Source of the DNA: Paragorgia papillata
Taxonomy: Eukaryota; Cnidaria; Anthozoa; Scleralcyonacea; Coralliidae
DNA length: 64,000 nucleotides
Direction of reading: 5' to 3'
NCBI GenBank assembly: GCA_035771165.1
Contig: JAWNZC010000014.1
Coordinates: 1,379,001-1,443,000 of the forward strand
Shown here: one piece after another, positions 60,001-64,000 of the stretch
How the letters are laid out: every line of letters begins with the position of its first letter
Numbering within the stretch: position 1 is the stretch's first letter
Translations under genes and position numbers: made by a program
The notes under the pieces: generated by a model
Seen by the model: only the letters and a program-made list of their open reading frames with translations
Told to the model about the DNA's origin: nothing
Databases searched by the model: none

Positions 60001-63000
60001 AAATTTCCAGGCCACAGTTTGAGAAATATTTGTGGGCAGACACCGTGGGACGCCGCAGACATTTCCGTTAAATAATCACTACTATTTATATACCTTTCAC
60101 AACTGTTTTATTTCGGTAAACACTCGCTGTTATTACTGTTTTTTTTCATGAATATTCGTTGCCATTGATAGAAACAGGATTACTCTACCATTCACACCTA
60201 ATTTCATACATTTCCAGTCCACAGTTTTAGAAATATTTGTCAGCAGACACCGTCGGACACTGCAGACATATTCCGTTAATATTAATTTATCCCTTCCACA
60301 GATTTGCGACCAACTCTCAGTCTTTTAACTCCCTTGTACTATAATTGTTTTTTATAAAAAGAGAATTATTGAAATAATAATTTACGCGAAATTTTACTGA
60401 ATTAAATGCCATGGATTTTGAAATATTACAATTAATACAAACAGTTAATTTAATAACTTCAGACATTGGCCGCTCGAGATCATATTTCATTTGGGGGTGT
60501 TTGACAAAAGCAAAGAGCTCCACTGCAGGCGTTACTTCTAAGCCCTCTCCCCAGTCCCCTCATCCAGTAACGCCTGCTACGCAGGCTAGAAGTTGAGGGG
60601 ATAACGATAGTAACGCAGATGCGCTAAAATGATAAAAATAAGTGCAGATCAGATAACCAATTCACCAGAACTGTACTTCATACTAGATGGTCAGTGGATA
60701 CAAAATAAGTGGAAGCCAGGTCGAATCCTGTACCAACTTCATAATGATCATCTCTGACAAACAAGAACTATCACATTCACTTGACAAAATTAGACGGCAA
60801 TTTTACTGGCCAATAATGGAGGAGGAAGTGTGGAAGTACAGTATTGCAGAAAATGTTCGAAGTACTGTACATGTGCAACAAAGAAAACCTCACTAAAAGA
60901 AACGTGTGCCCATAACAAATATCCCTATTAGCAAACCCACCTCCGTAGTAGCCATGCACGTATGTCATTGGTCCATTCCTGGTTACAGCAAATGCAAATC
61001 AATATACAAGTATACTGGTTGTAACAAACTAAATCATGAAATTGCCCACGAAGCATACGCGAACCCTAATCAACAACCAGGAACAGTCGCGCAAGTGCTC
61101 GTTGATTTTGCGACACCCAAAATACTGCTATCCGAGCAGGGATGAAATTTTGAATCAAATGTTATGAATACGCTGTATATGCGAGTTTCTTCGTATACAG
61201 TATAGAGAAGTGTTGATTACAACTCCGCATATCCACAATGCGATGGTTTGAAACTTAGAAACTATACTGTCTATGTATGTTACAGACAACCACATTAATA
61301 TGTTGCGCTGGTCCTCTTGGCCTATCGTTCAAGAGTCCATAATTATTGCACGGAGAGAACACTATTTTTATTGCTGTCTGGAAGAGAAGCTTGCTTGCAA
61401 GTGAATGCATGCTTCCAAAATCCTGGAGAACACAACCAAAGTGAGCTACCAGTGATAGTGAAAAGCCGCAAAAATTATGTTATGCAGCTGAAAGTGAGAA
61501 CAAGCATGAAAAAAGTGTTTTCTATGATTCAGGAACGTTTACTCAATTCTGTCACCAGAAACCTCATAGCAAACTACTTGAAGTTAGTGACAGTGTGTAA
61601 TTGTTGATGCCATAAAAAAGGCTTGTCTCTAAAATCCCTCAAGACTGGTCCTTACTCTGAATGCAACCACTGTACATACTGCACATGTACAAATAGTTCC
61701 AGACTATGACCATGATGCAGAAGCTTCTAACTGGTACGCTATAACGGGGTATACATGTAAAACTGCAATTAAATCAAATCAAAAACTCTTGACGTAGGCA
61801 TTTCTTACTCGTGGGTTCTTGAACCTTTGCAAGTGGTAAAATCTCCTGTGCCACAATAAGTGCCATTTTGATCTCTTATGTTTATATCTGTCATCTTTGA
61901 AATCATAGCTGTCATACCCAAGTCTATCATGAATGTTGCAAATTCACTTTATCAAACTCCTAGTAAGTGCTCTCAAATAGTTTGACTGAAAGCAAACTAC
62001 AGTAGTGGAAATGAAAATATTTCACAACAACTCCGAACTGTTAAAGCTGATAACCGGTGAAATGTACATCCCAACAGAAAAACTTATACTCATGCCATTT
62101 ACTGTACCTGCTCCCCGCTTCAATTAGACTACATGCACCCCATCTTAAAGAGACATGTAATCACAGTATAGCTGTTGCAAAGCAATTACTTACGGTAACT
62201 TACCTCTGGCACATTATACATTTTCCATTGGTATGTTACTACCAAAATCAGTAGAGTGTGTTTTCTGGAAGATAAAAGGTTGTTTGGAAGGCGGCCAAAC
62301 ATTTAACTGTTTTATGACGTCAAGCTCAGGAATGCAGCGTGGCAATAAAAAATTAAACGGAGTGTAACATCAATGTGATACTATAGTACACTCCGTTAAA
62401 AAAAACCCCATCTTGTTCACCAGCATTTGTTGATTTCATAACATTCACATGCCACACTGCATTCCTGAGCTTGACGTCATAAAACAAACGCTTGGCCACC
62501 TTCCAAACAACCTTTTTTCTTCCAGAAAATACACACTACTGGTTTTAGTAGTAAACAGACACCCTAAAGTTAAGTAGTAAGATTGATTTTGTCATGTTTT
62601 GCCACTACTGTATATTGTTTTTCTTACAAACAAAAGCCCATGTTGTCATGATCAGTTGATCACGGTTTTTGTAATATGGTTTTCCGTTTCGTTTCTTTTT
62701 TGTGTTTATCAAAACTGCTTCACCAAGTAATTGAGCAGCAATCTCAAAAACAGATCATCTGATGACCGATAATACAGGCTGAGACCTTGATAATTCTTGA
62801 TATCAAAAAATTAAGTTGAATTCAATGCAGTAATTGTTTTCTAAGTTGGAAATGTAAAGAAAACCACTCCCTCAGAATAAAAAAAAAACACAATTCAAAG
62901 ACAACATCAGGGGCACAACGTCTGAGTACATGCATGATAAGTCCTTTTTTCTACAAATACAGTACATGTACCTCCAGAAACTACAGATAATAGCATTGTG

Positions 63001-63197
63001 GATTTCGAATCCAACAATCACAGCAGCCAATATGACTAAAGTGCAGATATTAAGAATTCTAATGGTCAACTTTCTGACCAATTGTAATTAAGAATTCTAA
63101 AAAATGTATAGTAATAGATATTATTAATAATTATAGTAACAAACCACAATGTCAACTGAACTTTTCCTCTTCTTTGATTTTATTTGCTCTGATTGAC
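32943..63197 (-). CDS. DKC1: Dyskerin, H/ACA RNP pseudouridine synthase, sixteen coding exons
   Basis: Dyskerin (NAP57, Cbf5) is the catalytic subunit of nucleolar and Cajal-body H/ACA RNPs. It isomerises uridine to pseudouridine in rRNA and snRNA, and in vertebrates also binds telomerase RNA. Sixteen exons join without phase error to 495 visible residues (human 514). Domains in order: basic N-terminus ([13 protein letters not shown]), dyskerin-like DKCLD domain (about 20-93), TruB pseudouridine synthase with [12 protein letters not shown] and catalytic Asp114, the motif [31 protein letters not shown], then a PUA domain (about 285-374) with [15 protein letters not shown], and a lysine-rich nuclear localisation tail. 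The Ala equivalent to human A353, the commonest dyskeratosis congenita site, is kept. Introns total about 29 kb and carry a LINE, a Mutator-like element, minisatellites and an MBD-ORF transposon. The start codon exon is not certain. Confidence 0.95.
33112..33292. repeat. Hairpin MITE family GACCTTATTC, copy 1
   Basis: Inverted halves share 'aattctaatttggcggccat' and 'gcatataaa'. The left terminus is degraded. Confidence 0.8.
33671..33915 (+). repeat. MITE family 'TTTAACCACAAT', full copy in a DKC1 intron
   Basis: Terminal repeats carry 'gtacatttaaccacaat' at both ends (inverted) and the outer word aattgac / gtcaatt. About 110 bp from the exon acceptor at 33,020 is not touched. Confidence 0.8.
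34061..34171 (-). CDS. DKC1: Dyskerin exon: lysine-rich tail
   Basis: 37 codons, [20 protein letters not shown] then [12 protein letters not shown]; acceptor gatttag, donor GAG/gtaaat. Nucleolar/nuclear localisation signal. Confidence 0.9.
34265..34626. repeat. Fold-back MITE in a DKC1 intron
   Basis: tagggagtttacgaactatg and 'gatcgtaaactcccta' ends, with 'gacgacgacggc' and 'gccgcgtcgtcgaggttg' inside. The left end is about 90 bp from a coding exon. Confidence 0.8.
34961..35682. repeat. Long palindrome interrupted exactly at its centre
   Basis: Arms 34,961-35,137 and 35,505-35,682 are inverse copies of about 178 bp with only a few differences. The centre would read gacagac-TTAA-gtctgtc. Confidence 0.9.
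35142..35500. mobile_element. TTAA-flanked MITE, AGTGCACATGAAACG family
   Basis: Ends agtgcacatgaaacgaaaat and inverse, flanked by TTAA at 35,138-35,141 and 35,501-35,504. Relatives at 9206/11,390 and 50,425-50,868. TTAA duplication suits piggyBac- or Kolobok-type mobilisation. Confidence 0.85.
35703..36250. other. Intron spacer
   Basis: Only a weak hairpin at about 35,998-36,088 ('gttaattacctcgaacctcg' and 'cggtaattaac'); nothing else recognised. Confidence 0.4.
36259..37306. mobile_element. Element with 8-bp target duplication in a DKC1 intron
   Basis: Ends tctctcctccgcagaggc and gcctctgcggaggagaga; atgtttcc flanks (36,251-36,258 and 37,307-37,314). Interior ORFs show no transposase motif. 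The right end is 64 bp from the 37,370 exon donor. Confidence 0.7.
37370..37442 (-). CDS. DKC1: Dyskerin exon: acidic/serine linker
   Basis: Encodes [24 protein letters not shown]. Low conservation, but phase fits both neighbours. Donor AAG/gtaga-type (gttaga). Confidence 0.85.
37552..37655 (-). CDS. DKC1: Dyskerin exon: GKxGKP
   Basis: Encodes [20 protein letters not shown] and [12 protein letters not shown], equivalent to LLDKHGKPTDSTPATWKQ of human. Donor CG/gttagt. Confidence 0.92.
38083..38222. repeat. Hairpin, ~64-bp arms
   Basis: Near-perfect arms including gctagagacctggggatagc and 'caatgcatcatgg'; the loop is about 11 bp. Confidence 0.9.
38266..38384 (-). CDS. DKC1: Dyskerin exon: end of PUA domain
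   Basis: Encodes [20 protein letters not shown] and [15 protein letters not shown]. The Ala in MTTAV aligns with human A353. Donor AAG/gtaaat. A 140-bp hairpin repeat lies about 45 bp beyond the donor. Confidence 0.95.
38750..38950. repeat. Hairpin with two inverse CTGACGA...GAAAC motifs
   Basis: Arms share 'agtaaggtttgagtactg' and 'acgtttcgagcgaaggccct' in inverse order. A one-armed relative is at 46,230-46,325. Confidence 0.85.
39165..39343. repeat. Hairpin MITE family GACCTTATTC, intact copy with TA flanks
   Basis: gaccttattc ... gaataaggtc between TA dinucleotides (39,163-39,164 and 39,344-39,345), as for Tc1/mariner-mobilised MITEs. Third, degraded copy at 54,270-54,412. Confidence 0.85.
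39350..39625 (-). mobile_element. Promoter-exon-like module, family 2 copy A
   Basis: On the - strand: 'gattggtcgagctacttcgg', then ATG with [23 protein letters not shown], then 'gcctcaggctcagtgaat' and a GC-rich hairpin. Matches 52,270-52,548 in inverse orientation. Confidence 0.6.
39879..39999 (-). CDS. DKC1: Dyskerin exon: PUA domain
   Basis: Encodes [20 protein letters not shown] and [16 protein letters not shown]; acceptor cttcatttaag, donor G/gtatgc. Confidence 0.94.
40107..40255. repeat. Hairpin MITE 'GGATTTCCACT' family
   Basis: ctggatttccacttcacg and 'gcttagtggaaaacagcc' ends with 'ttttgtctcg'/'gacaaaaa' inside. Relatives at 44,791 and 44,933. Confidence 0.7.
40478..40945. repeat. 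Imperfect fold-back in a DKC1 intron
   Basis: 'ggcggaaaagaagagtctct' and 'agaggctctttctttccgcc' are inverse. Confidence 0.65.
41045..41124 (-). CDS. DKC1: Dyskerin exon: start of PUA domain
   Basis: Encodes [20 protein letters not shown] followed by VVKDSA; donor GCT/gtaagt. Confidence 0.94.
41530..41593 (-). CDS. DKC1: Dyskerin exon: [12 protein letters not shown]
   Basis: Encodes [21 protein letters not shown] between acceptor ttttttcag and donor G/gtatgt. Confidence 0.94.
41713..41843 (-). CDS. DKC1: Dyskerin exon: [10 protein letters not shown]
   Basis: Acceptor attttacag; encodes [20 protein letters not shown] and [15 protein letters not shown]; donor AAG/gtttgt. The 17-bp minisatellite begins about 100 bp upstream of its acceptor. 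Confidence 0.94.
41950..42472. repeat. 17-bp minisatellite array 1 (GGTAATCTGACATCCCT)
   Basis: About 30 units, in two main variants: ggtaatctgacatccct and cgtaatctgacatctgt. Begins about 105 bp upstream of a DKC1 acceptor. Confidence 0.95.
42712..42872. repeat. Degenerate GAGT/GAGC tetranucleotide repeat
   Basis: Runs of gagc, gagt and gaat units. Confidence 0.9.
43070..43256 (+). repeat. Dispersed repeat, copy 2 (first copy at 310-545)
   Basis: Same family as 310-545, ending just before a large palindrome. Confidence 0.8.
43268..44006. repeat. Large palindrome, ~280-bp arms
   Basis: Inverse arms share 'acgcgcggcagaacgagtca' and 'gcatcgacataaa' words, around a 175-bp GC-richer centre with 'aaccgagttggctcgg'. 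Related words continue to 44,170. Confidence 0.85.
44791..45097. repeat. Two adjacent hairpin MITEs inside the LINE
   Basis: 44,791-44,932 (gccggtttgccactaggcgg and inverse) abuts 44,933-45,097 (aaggctggtttccactcagg and inverse). Same design as 40,107. Confidence 0.8.
45852..46008. repeat. Minisatellite insert flanked by 25-bp direct repeats
   Basis: 'atcgagtttattaccaccgt' plus tgtgt occurs at 45,852-45,876 and 45,984-46,008. Between them lie 107 bp, mostly minisatellite; 74 bp (45,901-45,974) is identical to 48,625-48,698. Confidence 0.88.
46035..46327. repeat. Insertion in the LINE with CTGACGA...GAAACGTT motif
   Basis: LINE homology stops at about 46,035 and resumes at 46,327. The insert ends in the one-armed relative of 38,750-38,950; the motif is at 46,240-46,267. 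Confidence 0.6.
46975..47339. repeat. 17-bp minisatellite array 2, left part
   Basis: About 20 units with local duplications of a 'gacatctgtcgcatggtaat' variant; interrupted by the Mutator-like element at 47,340. Confidence 0.93.
47340..48533. mobile_element. Mutator-like element inserted in the minisatellite
   Basis: Ends caacctcatacccaggctc and gagcctgggtacg...gaggttg, with 9-bp flank aatctgaca (47,331-47,339 and 48,534-48,542) taken from the array unit. Long inverted arms (to about 47,780 and from about 48,040) share 'gcgctgaacccttgaatcca'. No transposase recognised. Confidence 0.82.
48534..48846. repeat. 17-bp minisatellite array 2, right part
   Basis: Same unit, continuing after the insertion. 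Confidence 0.93.
49042..49168 (-). CDS. DKC1: Dyskerin exon: substrate-contact region
   Basis: Encodes [20 protein letters not shown] and [20 protein letters not shown]; donor G/gtaagt. The next intron (41,844-49,041) is the largest clean repeat trap in the gene. Confidence 0.94.
49246..49310 (-). CDS. DKC1: Dyskerin exon: TruB domain
   Basis: Encodes [22 protein letters not shown]; the intron before it is only 325 bp. Donor AAG/gtattt. Confidence 0.92.
49636..49771 (-). CDS. DKC1: Dyskerin exon: catalytic aspartate
   Basis: Encodes [20 protein letters not shown] followed by [20 protein letters not shown]. The Asp after SGTL is the TruB/Cbf5 nucleophile (human D125). Acceptor tgcatttag, donor G/gtacat. 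Confidence 0.95.
49857..49997. repeat. Hairpin MITE
   Basis: atactgcggatttagattga and 'caacctaaatccgcagtaat' are inverse. Confidence 0.85.
50166..50392. repeat. Imperfect fold-back
   Basis: 'gcttctaagatctgagaagt' and 'acttctcagatctgagaagc'; outer 'agcctgtgtac' and 'caggctgtac'. Confidence 0.65.
50425..50868. repeat. MITE, divergent AGTGCACATGAAACG relative
   Basis: Left 'ttaagtttgtttaatttgaa' and right 'ttccaaattagacaaactta' are inverse; inner 'tttctgacgtcataacc' and inverse. Confidence 0.8.
51006..51054 (-). CDS. DKC1: Dyskerin exon: GFINLDKP
   Basis: Short 49-nt exon, acceptor ctgacag (weak pyrimidine tract), encoding [16 protein letters not shown], one of the most conserved TruB-family segments; donor GAG/gtatat. 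Confidence 0.93.
51060..51870. other. Intron of DKC1
   Basis: AT-rich; no repeat, snoRNA or ORF that I can support. Confidence 0.4.
51875..51966 (-). CDS. DKC1: Dyskerin exon: DKCLD
   Basis: Acceptor cttattttacag; encodes [20 protein letters not shown] and [10 protein letters not shown]; donor TC/gtgagt. Confidence 0.93.
52270..52548 (+). mobile_element. Promoter-exon-like module, family 2 copy B
   Basis: ATG at about 52,374 with [27 protein letters not shown]; otherwise colinear with copy A. Shared protein-level similarity with nucleotide drift suggests the reading frame was once coding. Confidence 0.6.
52549..53888. repeat. 1.3-kb palindrome of promoter-exon-like modules (family 3)
   Basis: 52,549-53,012 and 53,418-53,888 are inverse copies of about 465 bp. 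Between them (53,095-53,410) is a shortened family 1 module. The arms contain 'ccatataataa', the hairpin 'gaaaaatatcagacc', 'gtcgattacgg' repeats, and a short frame [22 protein letters not shown] ending at AAG/gtaatg. Confidence 0.75.
55604..56047 (+). CDS. Methyl-CpG-binding-domain-like protein encoded in a transposon
   Basis: An intact 147-codon frame; a second Met at 55,688 may be the true start. Residues about 60-108 ([20 protein letters not shown] then [20 protein letters not shown] and IYLKENGLW) follow the MBD pattern: GW, basic turn, xVxFxxxxxKKF, xxxVxxYL. MBD proteins bind DNA, in vertebrates at methylated CpG; here the usual DVxY reads NVSF and the glycine before KKF is Arg, so methyl-specific binding is unproven. 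The C-terminus is acidic. An AATAAA lies 4 bp after the stop. Whether it serves the transposon or is a captured gene cannot be told from this copy. Confidence 0.55.
   Translation: MMTGRHLGSRLEFVCYPVISSPADFSSNMAMNTSETNARGMLNVSRGIGSCSRMKFSTEKLVSLGWTVNKRETFSGGCKRTNVSFVNQNRKKFKTGKDVEIYLKENGLWETVQHSEVMDTLDGPDEQLSVSSDRNETTESDSRNHRQ
56068..56370 (-). CDS. Possible exon in the TTAA transposon, unrecognised
   Basis: Open frame of about 100 codons containing [20 protein letters not shown] and [20 protein letters not shown]; it runs into a strong donor GGCTG/gtaagt at 56,080. It would be transcribed convergently with the MBD-like ORF. No family recognised; it may be untranslated. Confidence 0.3.
   Translation of the reverse strand: MGDIVTTSIYARFYIVASYTFRDFGDQTFVSKGECSRQNRRLRPICVCSPTASFDRILHLEIGVDIICRNHGIILRFSHIHFPLIDKGTLVYCISRMAGK
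57014..57100 (-). CDS. DKC1: Dyskerin exon: start of DKCLD domain
   Basis: Acceptor ttcattttaag; 29 codons including [20 protein letters not shown] and LLLK; donor AAG/gtattg. Matches the [20 protein letters not shown] block. Confidence 0.92.
57221..57469 (+). repeat. MITE family 'TTTAACCACAAT', full copy in a DKC1 intron
   Basis: Colinear with 33,671-33,915; ends ggtacggtcaat. Lies about 120 bp upstream of a coding exon. Confidence 0.8.
57622..58197 (+). mobile_element. Promoter-exon-like module, family 1 copy B
   Basis: Inverse-orientation partner of 2152-2713. Keeps an ATG ([20 protein letters not shown]) after 'tttggcgcgaaa', and later [20 protein letters not shown] ending at a gtaagg donor-like site. 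The last 150 bp form an imperfect hairpin around 'ctcggtctgtacgg'. Confidence 0.65.
58505..58945. repeat. 21-bp minisatellite
   Basis: About 20 units of gtgtgaaataagagcgcgttt with t/a and g/c variants. Because the unit is 7 codons, both strands stay open and produce CVIRAPL- and LLHTNAL-type repeat ORFs. Confidence 0.95.
59166..60588. mobile_element. Mutator-like element with 9-bp target duplication and internal tandem repeat
   Basis: Ends tagcctgcgtagcaggcgtt, with inverted repeats of about 95 bp; gaagttgag flanks (59,157-59,165 and 60,589-60,597). The interior (about 59,629-60,290) is a tandem repeat of about 200-207 bp, marked by 'gacaccgtgggacgccgcag' four times. Confidence 0.85.
60690..61610 (+). 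pseudogene. Ty3/gypsy integrase fossil
   Basis: Scattered frames in order: [20 protein letters not shown] (H2C2 zinc region, Cys lost), [16 protein letters not shown] and [21 protein letters not shown] (catalytic core region), then [29 protein letters not shown] (the YxSxVHxxTxxTPFxLxFGREA motif). Several frameshifts; inactive. Confidence 0.75.
61611..62234. other. Spacer
   Basis: Nothing recognised; it may be the decayed 3' part of the gypsy element. Confidence 0.35.
62238..62552. repeat. Fold-back MITE
   Basis: Arms 'gtgtgttttctggaagataa' and 'ttccagaaaatacacac', with 'tttatgacgtcaagctcagg' and inverse; inner ttaaacggagtgta / tacactccgttaa hairpin. Confidence 0.85.
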
Positions 63198-64000
63198 CTT
63201 GATTTAAAAAAAAAAAGTTCACTAAGCTTAGACAGTTAAGAGTTTACCTTGGAAATGTATTAAGTTTTCATTCAACATGCTCAATAATGTCATGCCCTTA
63301 GCCAACCATGTCTTTCCAATGCCAGGGTGTTAATTTCAAAACCGTTAAATTTGGCTTAAATTTAGAACATGTTTTGATGGGTGGTGTTTCCACTAGGTGC
63401 AAACAACTGAGTGTATACTGTATCGTATACTGTACAATTTAACTTGTTCTAAAAATATATACCTATTACTTAACAGTACTGCTTACTGTATCCAGGGAGG
63501 AAAAGACAAATCCACCCCCCTTACTTTAAGATATCCTAAAACAATTGACTGAAGTTAATGTTTTATACCCTCCAACTTTGAATGGCACAAACTGTGAAAG
63601 AGCTGATGAGAAGCTTAGAATGTATTATCATGTAATGAAATTTTAGCAGAAATTTATACAGTAGTACAGTACAGCTTTGCATTCATTCAAACTAACTGTT
63701 GGAATAATTCAAATACAAGTATGATCAGCTCTGCTAACAAAACTCAAGAACATTATGTATGTTATAAGTATTACTGTATGTAGTTAATTCCAATAGTACT
63801 ACATGTATGTACTTTCAGCTTAGAGCTTTAGCTCAACAGCAAGAACTAATAAAATTTTACTGTGCTTAAAATATTGTTTGAGCTACAGTATACCATTGAC
63901 CATCTTAACACTTGGGCACTCAGGGGCAGACAAAGGTGTACAGAAACTTCCTAGCATTTGATTTTACATGGTCATTGGTACAGTTTGTTGAACTTTGTTC
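62553..64000. other. 5' part of the DKC1 locus
   Basis: Apart from the basic exon at 63,145-63,197, no exon, promoter or repeat can be supported. A candidate start segment on the - strand (about 63,248-63,280, reading MLNENLIHFQ) would need a 50-nt intron. Confidence 0.35.
63145..63197 (-). CDS. DKC1: Dyskerin N-terminal exon (basic)
   Basis: Pyrimidine-rich acceptor ending aatcaag; encodes [17 protein letters not shown] and joins in phase to [10 protein letters not shown], matching KKKKERKS...QHAEEFLI in human dyskerin. Needs two bases from an upstream exon, which could be an ATG-containing segment at about 63,248-63,280 (giving a 50-nt intron) or lie beyond the window. Confidence 0.62.

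Noticed and set aside
60680..60735. tRNA-like B box 'aggtcgaatcc'
   Set aside because: No matching A box or cloverleaf; it lies at the start of the gypsy integrase fossil.
33021..63144. Intronic H/ACA or C/D snoRNAs in DKC1 (present in vertebrate DKC1)
   Set aside because: I could not find a convincing H box plus ACA pair or paired C/D boxes by eye; a snoRNA covariance search would be needed.

Overview
The window is about 64 kb of AT-rich animal nuclear DNA, with short exons, long introns and dense repeats. Coding and splice phases fit a metazoan. Intron-rich genes, a dyskerin close to the vertebrate protein, and repeat words such as 'cccagagcctgtgatcc', 'tttaaccacaatgctttgcg' and 'ccatataataa' suggest a cnidarian, probably an anthozoan. 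That assignment is inference from recall.

Three genes can be assembled exon by exon with phases that agree across every junction. (1) A + strand gene at 3.9-8.5 kb (six exons, 174 aa) encodes an unidentified small multi-pass membrane protein with an acidic tail. (2) A - strand EI24/EPG-4 homologue runs from an ATG at 30,616 to a stop at 18,311 (ten exons, 332 aa, apparently complete); it is an ER membrane protein linked to autophagy. (3) A - strand dyskerin (DKC1/NAP57/Cbf5 family) gene has its stop at 32,943 and sixteen recognisable coding exons up to 63,197 (495 aa visible; only the extreme N-terminus is missing or unclear). It is the pseudouridine synthase of H/ACA RNPs. EI24 and DKC1 lie head-to-tail on the same strand, 2.3 kb apart.

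Most of the rest is mobile and repetitive DNA. A mariner-type element at 6.0-7.0 kb has almost identical 212-bp terminal repeats. A Ty3/gypsy gag fossil sits in a fold-back at 9.4-11.1 kb. Two hAT-like elements have intact 8-bp target duplications (13.0-14.4 and 16.8-18.3 kb). Four Mutator-like elements have 9-bp duplications (19.5, 21.0, 47.3 and 59.2 kb). There is a degenerate EN+RT LINE (44.2-46.9 kb), a gypsy integrase fossil (60.7-61.6 kb), and a TTAA-flanked element carrying an ORF that resembles a methyl-CpG-binding domain (54.9-56.4 kb). Many fold-back MITEs are nested in one another.

Tandem arrays include a 2.3-kb pentanucleotide satellite that fills most of one EI24 intron, a dispersed 17-bp minisatellite in the large DKC1 intron, a 21-bp minisatellite, and GACA and TTTTG microsatellites. 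Most long ORFs in the window are artefacts of these arrays.

The most unusual observations are: a TTAA transposon sitting at the exact dyad centre of a long palindrome; a 74-bp minisatellite segment copied into a LINE between 25-bp direct repeats; the element carrying the MBD-like ORF; several dispersed modules built like a promoter, a first exon and a splice donor; and an intron whose sense strand lacks AG for about 1.7 kb.
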